In this document: positions 19,389-30,054 of the stretch, one piece after another | How positions within the stretch are numbered: the first letter of the stretch is position 1 | Layout of the letters: the number at the start of each line of letters is the position of its first letter | Assembly: GCA_022539475.1 (NCBI GenBank) | Contig: VCMS01000297.1 | Span: 36,532 to 100,531 of the forward strand | Origin: Gracilaria domingensis | Lineage: Eukaryota > Rhodophyta > Florideophyceae > Gracilariales > Gracilariaceae | Length of the DNA stretch: 64,000 nt | Direction of reading: 5' to 3' | Notes under the pieces: generated by a model | What the model saw: the letters and a program-made list of their open reading frames with translations, nothing else | Told to the model about the DNA's origin: nothing | Databases searched by the model: none | Program-made: the position numbers and the translations under genes

Positions 19389-20778
19389 GACGACAAGTCA
19401 TGATCCACGATGTCCTACTGTTCCGAATCATGTCATGCTGGGTCCTTCTGTTGTTTCCGAACCCCTCAGTCATGTTCCAACTCGACAAACGGCGTTGAAA
19501 ATATTTAAAACCGACAAAGGATGACATCTTAGGAAATCAGAAGATCATATTCCAGTGGTTTGTTTTCTTCGCATGTATCTGGAAAAACTGGAAGGTCGTG
19601 CTGGGTCTATGTCCCACACGGGAGCCCAAAAAGAAGACCTGAAGATAAAAAATCAAGACCAAGGCCCAAAACTGTTTGCATTTGATGTTGTGGAGCATAC
19701 GTATGCAATTTAGGACGGTATGTACGCAACAATGACGGATCAGTTCGACTTCCTACCAAATCTTGCTTTGAATATTTTGCCTCTAGGCGACATTTTCAAA
19801 TGCAGATATATCTGTGGTGCTAACCCACGAACGAGGAAACAACAGCCTTGTCGCGGAAAGACACCGACAGAATGTTCGAGTCCTGCTCTCTATAGAGACA
19901 GCGGCAGAACCCTCCGATAGGGCTGACACGAGCCTGGTGTAAATCCAGGCAGCCTCATCCTGAACGTGCAGTCGGAGTTAGCGGTGGCGAACCAGCCTTT
20001 TGGCCAACACAGTTGGATGCGCCAAGGTCGATGGAAGTACCTAGTCCAGAGTAGGGGAAGAATAAGGTCTGAGAAAACTATCCGAACGACGGCACACTGA
20101 CTCGTAGTAGTGGGAATATATCCCGAGATAATTGGGCCAAACTCTTTAACAGTGGAGAGTAGCGAAAAAAGTCTGAAGGAAATAATAACAATAGAACAAT
20201 AGAAAGATGACGTGACGACGGTCAAGGACCCCTCAATGGTAGAGGTTGGCTGACAGGCCCAGAATTAGGGCGGTCTGACCAGTAAAAGAAGAAGACCGTT
20301 CGCAAGGCGCGAGAAAGTCAGAGACAGAAGTCTTCTTGAGTTTTACTTCCAGTACAGTGGCAACGGGTGCCACAACTTATACACGGCACTTAAATATATT
20401 AGTGAACATATGTATTTACCCGCCGATGACGGTGAATACCCTATTGGTGTGGATCCGTGGAGGCCTTGCCACGGCGCACCACCGATCGGGCCTACCAAGC
20501 ACACATGCACAGAAATAATACCCTTCCTAGGCATATAACAAAATAGGGCCATTGTTACAGTGGCCTCTCGAAACGTGAGCTGGTCGAGGCAGGCCAGTAA
20601 TGGATCAACGAAATATGAGAAGCACATGGCGGCATTTCTAACAAGGGTGATTTGCTCTACAAGATCATCTTTAGAGACCCAAGAATAAATACTGGAAGAA
20701 AATTGCTGAAAATGAAGCAGAAAAGAAGCGCGTATTAAAGACGAAGAACCCGTTGCGGCTGTGCCAGAACCTATATCC
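19389..20778. other. Decayed non-coding stretch, possible retroelement debris
   Basis: No sustained coding frame is seen. About 19860-19960 has weak similarity to the opening part of the solo LTR at 51638 (a TTCGAGTCCT block, then GCCCTCC and GGTGTAA), so part may be old LTR sequence. The rest is unassigned. Confidence 0.35.
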
Positions 20779-21540
20779 GTAGAAAAAAAACATGCTCGCC
20801 CGATATCACGAGGATTGTACTCATAACCCCTCTGGTAGAAACGATTGCGGGTTTCCGGAATGTATGAGTAATGGATCATGTTTGGGATATATTTCGCAGT
20901 ATTGAGGTATGGCACACCACGGAGTCGGCCATGACACGGCACGAAAGTGTTACTGGTCGCCTGTGCGCGTTCGTATGAATCGATATGATCACACACGGTA
21001 TGTATTATTTTTCGGATAATTTACTGGCAGCTGCTGCAAGTCGTCTCGTACATCACGTGTATGAACCAGCTCAAGTATGCATTAGATTATTACATATAGT
21101 CTAACCAATTTATCGGTTACGATATACGAGGTGACCTCATCGTGATCTTTAGCTTTAGTAAAGGGCAACTTAGTTTGATTCAGAAATAGTTTTGTGTGCG
21201 CCAAGTGCATAATTCGCTGAGAAGGGTTACCTTGTGTAGTACGAACGAGTTGCATTCCTTGAAATCATTCAGACAATTTGGATCATTTGTAGTTGTTTTC
21301 CACGAGCTTTCCGTTTTGTAAACGGTTTCGATCGCAGCTACTTGCTTAGCTACAAGACGTAAAAATATTAAATCTGTATAAAAATATTTGCCGCGTTTGC
21401 TAACTACACGTTTGCTTCACTCGCCGGTTGGTCTTTTCTCGCTTGTCTTACGTCTCGCTGTGTGTTTTGTTCTTGTTTTTTTCATTCTTTTTCCGGTTTC
21501 AACTAGAGCTTACATTGCTTTACGGTTTTTTTGAGATAAC
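20779..21540 (+). repeat. Degenerate LTR of the element-1 family
   Basis: The reverse complement aligns by eye with most of the solo LTR at 51638-52596. Landmarks are shared in the same order: GTAAGCTCTAG, GTGTA-TAAGC-ACGCGG, TAAGCA-GTA-CTGC, CTGAATGAT, TATATCGTAACCGATAAATT, CCATACCTCAATACTGC and GGGC-AGCA near the end. The terminal CTACA has become CTACG at about 20779. The opening 200 bp is missing, replaced by the GCC-rich repeat. No TSD or internal domain was found; it is old and truncated. Confidence 0.65.
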
Positions 21541-21735
21541 TGTGGAGGCGTTTCTGGACGTGTGTCCTGGGACTCCCTAGGACACCCCCCCCGATTTTTT
21601 TCCTGATCTCGGCGGGGAGATAAGGAAAGTGCGGCGTGGAAGCTGCACTTTCCTCTCCCCGCCTCTTACAACTCTCAAGGCGCGCGCCGCCCCGCACGGC
21701 GGCGCGCCAGAGAGCACGATGTCCTTCGCCCTGCC

Positions 21736-22250
21736 GTCGCGCCGCCGAGGCGCGACGGCTGCGGCAGTTGCGGGCCTCGTGGCCGCAAGAAGAAGCGTCG
21801 CCGCCGCCGCGCCCGCGCAAGGAGAGGCGCCGCCGCCGCCGCACCGCGGCAAGAGGAAGTGCCGCCGCCGCGCCGCTGCACAAGAAGAAGCGTGGCCGCC
21901 ACGACGCCGCAAGAAGAAGCGCCACCGCCGCTGCGCCGCCGCAAGGAGGACCGCCGCGGCCGCCGCATCAAGAAGCGTCGCCGCCGCCGCGCCGCCGCAC
22001 CGAGAAGCGTCGCCGCCGTCGCGCCGCCGAGGCGCGACGGCCGCGGCAATTGCGGGCCGCGTGGCCGCAAGAAGAAGCGTCGCCGCCGCCGCGCCGCGGC
22101 GCACGAAAAATCGCCGCCGCCGCCGCGCCGCTGCACAAGAAGAAGCGTTGCCGCTGCCGCGCCGCCGCAGGAAGAAGCGTCGCCGCCGCCGCGCCGCCGC
22201 AAGAAGAACCGCGCGCGCGCGACGCCGCAGAAGAATCGAGGCGCGTGGCG
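21736..22250. repeat. GCC-rich degenerate tandem repeat
   Basis: Very GC-rich DNA built of variants of GCCGCAAGAAGAAGCGTC and GCCGCCGCCGCGCC. About 70 bp at 21736-21806 recurs with few changes at 22018-22088, giving a 282-bp higher-order period (94 codons). Several overlapping frames are open on both strands and encode Arg/Ala-rich or Phe/Leu/Arg-rich low complexity. I therefore do not call a protein, although a plus-strand frame from 21636 continues into ordinary-looking sequence to 22442. Confidence 0.65.
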
Positions 22251-22467
22251 CGCCGCGCCGGCGCGACGCGGCACGGACGAATTGGACCACCGCGCCGCCT
22301 CGGCGCAACGAAGCAGCGCTTCGAGGACGATTACGCGATCACGCAGAAGCAGAACGTTTACTCAGACGCCATGAACGCAGGTAGTATTGGCGATGAGGGC
22401 TCTATACATCCCGAAGAAACAGCCGTTAGGCTGCACGCATAGCAAAGAAGGACGAGCATCGTGAACT

Positions 22468-22872
22468 CTACGGGGAGAGAAAGGCACGGATGGCATCGTG
22501 CACAAGGCGGAGGGCGCGAGCACGAGAGGGCGAGCGTTGCACCATCATGGCCAACGCTAGGCCCACGCCAATGCCACGTACGAAATGCACCGGAAGCTCG
22601 TTCAAGTTCTCCCTAAGTTCCTCTAACGAAGTACCGCGTTTGAAAAGAAAGTCGTACAGTGCATCCTCACAAGCCATGAGCTGAACTTGCTCTCGTTCCT
22701 CCTGTGCCTCTTCATCATCGTCCATCCCCTCTTCTTCCTCCTGGCGGATGTCATCAACCGTCACTTCTTTCGCTTCGCTCTCGATGAGGATGGTGGAGTT
22801 CGCCGTGGGAACGTCGGAGTGGTCGGTATCGTCGTCGGTCATGGCAGCCATAACTTCGTTCGGAGTCGACAT
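22468..22872 (-). CDS. Small acidic hypothetical protein
   Basis: 134 codons from ATG 22872. The first 70 residues are strongly acidic (TDDDTDHSDV, then EEEEGMDDDEEAQEE). The second half is helical with D-A-L-Y-D-F-L-F-K-R-G and a small-residue helix V-R-G-I-G-V-G-L-A-L-A-M-M-V. A TATATATA box lies at 22947-22954, about 75 bp upstream on the same strand, which is why I chose this start over upstream methionines. No family is recognised. It could belong to the neighbouring repeat debris, but its composition is protein-like. Confidence 0.5.
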   Translation of the reverse strand: MSTPNEVMAAMTDDDTDHSDVPTANSTILIESEAKEVTVDDIRQEEEEGMDDDEEAQEEREQVQLMACEDALYDFLFKRGTSLEELRENLNELPVHFVRGIGVGLALAMMVQRSPSRARALRLVHDAIRAFLSP

Positions 22873-22946
22873 GGTCTCAAGGAGGGGTAGCCGAAAGGCA
22901 GCGGCAAGCCAGAGGTAGCATGACAGACCCGGAAGGCACCCAAGGG

Positions 22947-22954
22947 TATATATA
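22947..22954 (-). promoter_or_regulatory. TATA box of the acidic-protein gene
   Basis: TATATATA sits about 75 bp upstream of ATG 22872 on the minus strand. Confidence 0.45.
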
Positions 22955-23249
22955 ATATGAAACATAACCGAATGAAAACTGGTCACGCACGGCCAACCCC
23001 GATGATGACATGATGGCACGACGTGGAAAGTGGACATTACCCAAAGAACTAATTGAAAACCTAAATAGCCGGAAGAAATACAGCCAACCACCGACCTACA
23101 TAACGAAGAACCGTATGTCGACATCACTACCCACTATGGATATGGTGAGCAGACTAGGGTATTTGGTGGAAGCCGATGTTCAGCATGCAGCTTAAGATAC
23201 ACAAAGCATTGAGATTGTAGATATAAACCCCCGAACCCGAGCGCTCGAA

Positions 23250-23830
23250 AAGCAACTCGGTTCGGGCAGACCACTTCCCCCCTCGACGACCCCCCCATGC
23301 TTGCCTCTCTCGCCTTTCTTCCTCCCTTTCCGTCGTCAACAACCTTCTTTCCTTTGGCAATCCCACCTTCCCTCAGCGCACTCTGCGCCTCCCTGCCACC
23401 AACCTTTCCCCCTACATTTCCTTATTCCCGGTGGCCCGGTCTCCCGCCGCTCCCTACACAGTCGCCTTGTGCTGCTCTCCATTGGGCTCGTCCGCCTATT
23501 GCCATCATATCTACATCCCCGTTCCTCCGGACGGACGTGGGCAGTGGTACGCATTGCACTGGTTCCCTTTCTGTCGTCACCTCGCCTGATTACTAGGTTT
23601 ATGGTCGTATCGACGACAGGATCGAACGACCTAGCCCTGTCCATTCTACTGTTTCGCCGACAGCCTTGGTGTGTTGGTCTGTTGGCACTGCATTCTGTCG
23701 TTGTGTTGGCATTCGGCATCGAACGCCGAACCACACTCTCGTTTAATTACTCTTTTCGCTTCCTGTTAGCGGAGAGTTTCTGCTATCTTGGGGTTATCTT
23801 GTCTGCTCTTACAGGCATCTGAGCTACGTT
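23250..23830 (+). repeat. CT-rich leader-like block shared with 55600-56170
   Basis: Strongly pyrimidine-rich plus strand. The motif CAGACCACTTCCCC followed by TCGACGACC at 23267-23293 recurs at 55604, and both copies continue as CT-rich DNA of similar length with further short matches (GGGCTCGTC). A 173-codon frame here is compositionally implausible as a protein. I read it as a relic of the same unknown repeat family seen near 55-57 kb. Confidence 0.4.
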
Positions 23831-25800
23831 AACTTGTCGCCCCTTTTAGGCTGCTACTCTCGAGCATTTATTGTGTCGCTTTCCTTGGGTTTGTCACCAC
23901 CCGCGCTGTTTTCCCCAAAAATGGCGTCCACCATAACTGTGACCAGTCACTGGTTTCCTGGGTTTGCCCCGTTTCCCCGAAATCATCGTTGGTATTAGAT
24001 CCAGTACAACTGGCGGGATTAAACTCGCATCATCTTTGTATTTAAGTGCTCAACGCTGCGTTTTTTCCTTGCAGAGCACAAGTATTGGGACGCTTTAAAA
24101 GACACTCATTGCTGCGGTTTTGCTTGACAATATCGGCTTTAAATCTGGCCAACTGTGGACCTATATTGAGCACAGAAGTACAAGTGTATCGAGAACGATT
24201 AAGACGAAGAAAACTTTAAACATGCACCAATAAAAGTTTTGTTACGCAGATGAACTGATCTTATATATTGCGTAAGTACGAAATCTTTTTGTCTAGCAAA
24301 ACTTGTTCCGCAAAAATTAGACAAAGCAGTACTTTTTGGTTAATGTCTTAAGTTTGATTGACGAACTCAAAAGCTCTGAAAACTGTTTCATGGTTCGTTA
24401 GAGAAAAAAGTGCTTAACGGTAATAATAGATAGCGCAGAAGGAGTTAAAAAAAGATTACCTTAACACTGGTACATCTGGTTTACGGAACATTCTGTAGAG
24501 ATATAGGTTCTTGCTTTAGCAAAAACACTAATGCATTACTAGTATTCTTATTTGGAATACATAGTATACAAGGTGTAGGAGTTGCGCTTTCAAAGACTTT
24601 GAACACGTTTTCGTCCTATGACATTAAAACGCGGACGTTCAGGGATCAACAAGAATGTTCGTAAACTTTTAACATGCTAATAAATCTCCTAAACAAAATA
24701 TTAATATGTAAATTAGAAAGAGCAATATTTCTCATCATGGCGTTTAAGCGGGAGGCGTTAGATAGTGTATATGCAGTGCGATGGATATGTGAGGGCCTTG
24801 TGGCCAATTTTATGCTATGCCATTTCCATCAGACAAGGAATAAGGAAACAGCTCTTTTAGAAGTAATCGTTTCGCAGTAAAAGACGCAAATCTCTTGAGA
24901 CATAAATATTTTTCGTTAAGCGTTCCACCAAGCCAAAAAAATGTATTTATTTTATATATAAGGCTTTATATATTTAGGATGTTCAGAGGGTTTAGTTCCA
25001 TGTGTGTGTCAACTGTCGCTCTTCTTTTGATTTTGAGGTAGCATGTAGCAATTCTGCTTATTATGTAGCATAATGTAGTTAAAACATTGTTTGCAATCTG
25101 GAACAGACTCAGTTGGGTAAAAGAGCTATCTAGAAACTCGGAAAGACCTGATACTCTAGGCGTAGCACGTGAGAATTTTTGAAAGATAGAAGAGTGTTCC
25201 TGCAAAGTACTTAGTTTAAAGCGGTTCTTCTGACAAAAAAATCAATACTTTGACCCCTTAGTTTTGATTTTCATGTTTCTAAATTAAAGAAGAAAACAGA
25301 AATGTTTGTACTCAACATGAAATATTATGATGCAAACTTGTAAACAAAGTTGAGTTTAAATGTTGTATGGAGAAATCTATTATCTTCTTTGAGAACACGC
25401 CATGAGCAAGAACAATACAAAGCAGAATAAAGTTTGTGTTCTGGCTGTTTATAAACTATATATAGTGATGCTTAGATATTTAGATGTAATGGAAAAAAAT
25501 CCACCTATAATTTCTTTGTACCAAATCTTTTCTTCGAAAATCTCCTAAGATACACTTGCCAAATGTGTGCATGGAAGGAAGTGTTAGGCGCTCGTTTGTT
25601 AAGAATGGCAGTAATCGAATCACACTGTGCCACACAATTTGTTTGAAAAAAAGAGATTGTTCTACACGTGTACATAAGCGCGCACTTTTCGTCAGTGTAC
25701 AGAGGTACCAACAATCTAAAAAGATTACCAAAACTACTGTTAGCGCTAATGTTTATTCTATTTTCGCTGAAATTGGCTTCACAAATTGAGCTGATTAGCT
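23831..25800. other. AT-rich region without a recognisable gene
   Basis: Two kilobases of AT-rich sequence with only short frames. No transposon ends, tandem repeats or promoter pattern were recognised. Confidence 0.5.
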
Positions 25801-25951
25801 AGTGTGCACCTACGAGCATATGAACTTGTAGCTACGTGTACAGTACCGGTACAGGTGCGCTACGGCGAGATTTGCACGACGTGTACGGTTGGCATACGTT
25901 GCACGTGTATGTTTGTGCACGACAAGGCGGCGCGAACTGGCCGGATCTGGT

Positions 25952-25967
25952 GGGGGGGGGGGGGGGG
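25952..25967 (+). repeat. G16 homopolymer
   Basis: Sixteen consecutive G at the left shoulder of the GC-rich island. It is a likely length-variable and assembly-sensitive site. Confidence 0.9.
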
Positions 25968-26279
25968 CTAACTGGCGAGACTTGCGCGCGTTGCGCGATT
26001 GGTGTATCCACGCAAGCGGAATTTTGGCAGTGGCTCGTACACTTACCTTCGGAGCGCGCCTGTGGCGGGCAGCTGCGTTGTTGCGGGCAACAATAGCGCG
26101 CACCGAAAGAGCGATGAAAAGTTGTCGCGCATTGTGCTTTCGGCGCGAACAGGCTCCGAGGTGAGGTCAGGCGAAAGAGTTGGCAGGCGCGCGATCATGT
26201 TCCGCGCGGGAGCAGACATAACACTCGGCTGATGACGATGGGACAGTTTCGAGCAGAACAAAGAGGTTGTTTTCGTCAA

Positions 26280-26853
26280 CAACGCAGCGGCCGTGTTTCA
26301 CAACTTAGCGCGCGGCCGCGGCGGCAGCGCGCCGCGCTGGATGGGACGCGCGCGGCGCGTCGTGACGAAAAGTTTCTCGCGGGCGCGTCGCAGCGGTCGA
26401 TCAGGGCGCGCGCGGCGGCGCGGCCTTTTCGGGGCGCGCCAGCGCGCGCGCCAAAACGTACAGCATGACGCGCTGCGCGCTGCACACGCACGCGCGCGCG
26501 ACGCCGCCGCGCGTCGCACGTGCGCGCCGCGCGGCGCGCCGCGCGCGCGCGCCAAATTGCGGCGCGCAACTACTCGCCGCCGCGCCCAATTGCGCCGCGC
26601 GGCGCGCGCCCACGCGCACGGCGCGCACGCGGCGCGGCGCGGCGCGGCGCGGCGCGGCGCGCTTTCCGACAGCGCGCCGCGCTGTATGCGGCGCCGCCGC
26701 GGCGCGCGCAAATTACACGCGCGCGCGCGGCCGACAGCGGCGGTCAGCAGCCGCGCGCGCGGCGCGCGCCGCCGCTGCCTCTAACGAGGCCGTGCGGAGC
26801 CGGTCGCGCGCCGCCGCCGCGTCGTCTCCCTCCGCGCCGAGATCGCCGCGCGC

Positions 26854-26914
<61 letters not shown>

Positions 26915-27090
26915 TGTATGCGCCGCGCATGCCCCTCGCTGAATCTGCGAGAAATTGGGCCGCCGCCGGCGCGCGCCGCCAGCCCGTCTGCAGCGCGATC
27001 TCCGCCCCCGAATGTGCGCGTACGGCGCGTATAATATCTCGCGCGCCTGACGCGCGCGCGCGCGCGCCCACGTCAGCTGCGCGGGAGCGC
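26280..27090. repeat. GC-extreme left flank of the gene island
   Basis: The stretch is dominated by GCGC and CGCG words, with (GGCGC)x6 at 26631-26660, a CCG triplet run of about 16 units at 26866-26914 and alternating CG runs near 27048-27068. All frames on both strands stay open for long distances because the sequence lacks A and T; none is a credible gene. Similar sequence flanks the island on the right (30660-31210). Confidence 0.7.
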
Positions 27091-27100
27091 CCCTTTTAAG
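27030..27100 (+). promoter_or_regulatory. Candidate promoter of the glycine-rich gene
   Basis: In otherwise AT-free DNA, TATAATAT (27030-27037) and TTTTAAG (27094-27100) stand out. They are followed by a pyrimidine-rich leader running up to the ATG at 27331. Confidence 0.4.
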
Positions 27101-27330
27101 CGGCGGCGCCGCGCCGCGCCGCGCGCCGCCGCGATCCGATGCCCGCCGTGCGTCCGATCCGACACATCGCGCGAGAGACGCTGCCTTGCTCCAATTCGGC
27201 CCTCTTCGCCCGCTTCCCTCTCCCCCCCCTTCACACCTTCCACCTTCGCCGCCCCGACACCCCCGACCCTTCCTCATTCATTCATCATACACGCTCCCTA
27301 CACACCACCCACCGCCAACCCGCACCAACA

Positions 27331-28725
27331 ATGCAACCACGTCTGTCGTTGCTGCTGCTGGCAGCGATCGTGCTGTGCGCGCAGCGCCCCACCACCGCCG
27401 CCCCGCTCGTGCGCGCCGGAATGGGCGGCGCCGGCGGTAGAGGCCGCGTGGGCGGCGCAGGAGGCGCCGGCGGCTCCAGCTCCACCGGCCCGGGAGGCGA
27501 TGGCGGCGGCGGCGCCGCCAGCCCCGGCGGCATTGGCGGCGTGGGCGGCGCCGGAGGCGCCGGCGCCTTCGGATTGGACGGCGGCGACGGCGGCGACGGC
27601 GGCGACGGAACCGCCCCGGGCGCCGTGGGCGGCGCGGGCGGGCCCGGCGGCGCCGGCGGCGACTTTGCCGACGGCGGTGATGGCGGCGACGGCGGCGACG
27701 GCGATCTGATTGGCGGCGACGGCGGCGTGGGCGGAATGGGCGGCGACTTTGGCGGCAGCGGCGGTGACGGCGGCGACGGCGGCGGCGGCGAGGGCGTGGC
27801 GGCTGCTGGCAGTGGCGGCGATGGCGGCGCCGGTGGATCGGGCGGTGATGGCGGCGACGGCGGCGACGGCGGCGGCGATGAGACCGCGCTGCTGGGTGGC
27901 GACGGCGGTGATGGCGGAATGGGTGGCTCTGACGGCGACGGCGGTGATGGCGGCGACGGCGGCGACGCGCTTCTCGTCGGCGGCTTTGGCGGCGCTGGCG
28001 GCGACGGCGGCATCAACGGCGACGGCGGCATGGGCGGCGACGCCGGCCCAATGGCCGTTGGCGGTGACGGCGGCGACGGTGGAGACGGATCGTTCAACAT
28101 GACGGGCGGTGCGGGCGGCGCAGCAGGCGCCGGCGGCGGCGGTCCGTTCGGCATTGGCGGAATCGGCGGTGAGGGAGGTGCCGGCGGCCCTCTGGCCGAC
28201 GGCGGCCCCGGCGGCATGGGGGGTTTTGGCGGAGGCCCGGGTGGGGACGGCGGCCCGGGTGGGATCATGGGCGATGGCGGGAGTGGCGGCTTTGGTGGCT
28301 CGGCCATCTTGGAGGAGGGCGGCATGGGCGGCACGGGCGGCACGGGCGGTGAGATGGGTGACGGCGGCGCCGGCGGCACCGGCGGCTTCTCGCTGCTCGC
28401 GGCGGGCGGCGCCGGCGGCGACGGCGGCATGGGCGGCGTCGGCGGCGCCGGCGGGCCGGGCGGCGACGGCGGCGGCGGCGAGCCGATGGGCGGCAACGGC
28501 GGCGCCGGCGGCGCCGGCGGCCCGGGCGGCGACGGCGGCGACGGCGGAGACGGCGGCGACGCCGGCGGCGTTGGCGGCGACGGCGGCATGGGCGGAGACG
28601 GCGGCGATGAGTTCGGCGACCTGCCGGCCGGCGACGGCGGCGACGGCGGCGACGGCGGCTTCGGCGTGGAGGACTTTGGATTCGGTGGCGCCGGCGGCGC
28701 CGGCGGCGACGACGCCGGCGCGTGA
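27331..28725 (+). CDS. Secreted glycine/aspartate-rich repeat protein
   Basis: 464 residues. Residues 1-24 form a signal peptide (MQPRLSLLLLAAIVLCAQ, then small residues around TTAA). The rest is almost entirely GGX repeats, mainly GGD, GGA, GGM and GGV, with occasional longer inserts such as F-N-M-T or A-I-L-E-E. It lacks cysteine after the signal peptide. The pattern would suit an extracellular structural or wall protein, possibly packing as polyglycine-II helices; the aspartates might bind cations. That is inference. The ATG was chosen for the signal peptide; an upstream ATG at 27139 gives an unconvincing extension. Long antisense Pro-rich frames are shadows of it. Confidence 0.75.
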   Translation: MQPRLSLLLLAAIVLCAQRPTTAAPLVRAGMGGAGGRGRVGGAGGAGGSSSTGPGGDGGGGAASPGGIGGVGGAGGAGAFGLDGGDGGDGGDGTAPGAVGGAGGPGGAGGDFADGGDGGDGGDGDLIGGDGGVGGMGGDFGGSGGDGGDGGGGEGVAAAGSGGDGGAGGSGGDGGDGGDGGGDETALLGGDGGDGGMGGSDGDGGDGGDGGDALLVGGFGGAGGDGGINGDGGMGGDAGPMAVGGDGGDGGDGSFNMTGGAGGAAGAGGGGPFGIGGIGGEGGAGGPLADGGPGGMGGFGGGPGGDGGPGGIMGDGGSGGFGGSAILEEGGMGGTGGTGGEMGDGGAGGTGGFSLLAAGGAGGDGGMGGVGGAGGPGGDGGGGEPMGGNGGAGGAGGPGGDGGDGGDGGDAGGVGGDGGMGGDGGDEFGDLPAGDGGDGGDGGFGVEDFGFGGAGGAGGDDAGA

Positions 28726-28799
28726 ACGCGCGCGCCGTGACGCGCGCGCCGTGGCGCGCACGCTGCAAGCCTTGGGTTCGATTCTGATTCTGCGCGAAG

Positions 28800-28842
28800 G
28801 ATCTCAGTAAAACACGCCCTCCGGGCGTGTTTTACTGAGATC
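28800..28842. terminator. Perfect 20-bp hairpin after the glycine-rich gene
   Basis: 28800-28819 and 28823-28842 are exact reverse complements separated by a 3-base loop (TCC). The hairpin begins 75 bp after the stop codon at 28725 and lies between convergent genes. The stem mixes AT and GC (GATCTCAGTAAAACACGCCC), unlike the surrounding GC-only DNA, so it is not a by-product of composition. A role in 3'-end formation is one possibility; a small RNA precursor or recent inverted insertion are others. Confidence 0.6.
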
Positions 28843-28957
28843 GCGCGGTGAAGCATAAATGTCTTTCTACTACGCGTGTGCTGGGAGCTGTCGGCGGTCG
28901 CTGCGACGGCTGCCTGTCGCTGCTGGAGGGGCTGGCGGCGGCGGTGCTGCAGTCGCG

Positions 28958-28992
28958 CTAGTCGATGCCAAAGTCCGACCACCTTGACGGCG

Positions 28993-29033
<41 letters not shown>

Positions 29034-29563
29034 CATCGACGCGGCGTTGTGAAACTGTCTGGCAACGTGCCGGCGAGCGCGATTCTGCGATGGCGCTCGC
29101 TGTCCGCTAGCCAGCTCCGTATGTGCGCGCCATCCCACATGCTTGCGGACGCCTTCGCCGCGGGCCTTTCGCGACGCGCGTCTTGTCGCTGGTCGCCGCG
29201 CGCCCTGCTTTGCTTCGCCGCGGGTGGACGAGCAGCGCGCGGAGAGTGGTGCGGCTTGTCGACCTTTCCGCGCAGGCCGTGCTCCTTGTGGCGCGTGGTG
29301 GCGCGCTGGGTCGCGTCGTGCCGGCGCTTTCTCAGCTGCATGGGCGCGTGCTTATCGGTCATGTCGAACACGGCCAGCTCGAGGTTACCGTCAATCTGGA
29401 ACGCGCGGCACTTGTCGCCCTCCCACCGGTGGCGCGCCCTGGAGCGCCCGCCGTCGTCGACCGGGTCCGCGAACGTGACGCGCTTCGTGCGCACGCAGCG
29501 CGCGCTGCGGGCTGGGTTCTTGGCTGCCGCAAATATGTCATGCTCTATTGCTGCGGTTGTCAT
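28958..29563 (-). CDS. Hypothetical basic protein with an RVTF motif and polyserine tail
   Basis: 201 codons. Residues about 25-35 contain K-R-V-T-F-A-D-P, which fits the RVxF consensus used to dock protein phosphatase 1. The middle is rich in Arg, Lys and His. The tail is a run of about 13 serines encoded by a (GAC)13 run at 28995-29033 read in reverse. A TATA-like AATAAAAAG lies about 70 bp upstream on the minus strand (near 29632-29640). No known family is recognised. The opposite strand is also open, but its product (Asp run followed by Cys/Arg-rich sequence) looks less natural. A PP1 link is only a motif-level inference. Confidence 0.5.
28995..29033 (+). repeat. (GAC)13 microsatellite
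   Basis: Thirteen uninterrupted GAC triplets, coding for the polyserine run of the minus-strand gene at 28958-29563. Confidence 0.95.
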
Positions 29564-30054
29564 TGTGGGCGCTGCTGCGGCGGCATGCTGCTCGAACGTT
29601 GATCGCAGCGGCTTGTGGGGGGGACGCGCGTCTTTTTATTGGCGAGCAAGCGCGCCGTCGCGCGCGTCCGCGACCGCTGCGCGGCAGCGCGGCGCACGTT
29701 ATGAATGCAAAGCTTCGTTTTTCAGCTTTTTCTATCGCTGCGTGCTCAAGTTGAAGCTACCACCGCTGGTATGTGTTGAGCAAGTTATGATAAACAGCTT
29801 GAACCAAAGCTGTGATTGCCAGTCGCGTGCAAGCTGTCAGCATTGCTCAGGGCTGAGCCGCATACAAGCCGCCTCCAGCGGCGACATTTGCGTTGCAAAA
29901 ACTATCGTTGAGCGTCTATTATGCACTTTTATCAAGCACTATAAAGCCTCTAGATGTGGATACGAAACGATTGCATGCTCGTGCCACCTTGCCCAGCACA
30001 CAGCGGCCAAGCTCTCATCGCCATCTCCTGTCGACACTTGCGCTCACAGTGTGG
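29564..30054. other. Intergenic stretch in the GC island
   Basis: Composition drops to ordinary levels between the two minus-strand genes. No supported gene is seen; plus-strand frames crossing it are shadows. Confidence 0.4.

Noticed and set aside
20343-20996. 217-codon minus-strand frame
   Set aside because: It overlaps the degenerate LTR, whose sequence matches the non-coding solo LTR at 51638-52596.
23301-23822. 173-codon plus-strand frame
   Set aside because: It lies in a CT-rich block repeated at 55.6 kb. The product has leader-like, implausible composition.
26276-27277. Many long frames on both strands in GC-only DNA
   Set aside because: Stop codons need A and T, so the composition alone keeps all frames open. 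The products are Arg/Ala simple sequence.
28800-28842. Bacterial Rho-independent terminator
   Set aside because: There is no T-run after the stem and the context is eukaryotic. I kept the hairpin as an unexplained structure.
27285-29138. A 617-codon proline-rich frame and a 487-codon alanine-rich frame on the minus strand
   Set aside because: They are reverse-strand shadows of the GGX repeats of the glycine-rich gene. The plus frame has a signal peptide and a sensible start; these do not.
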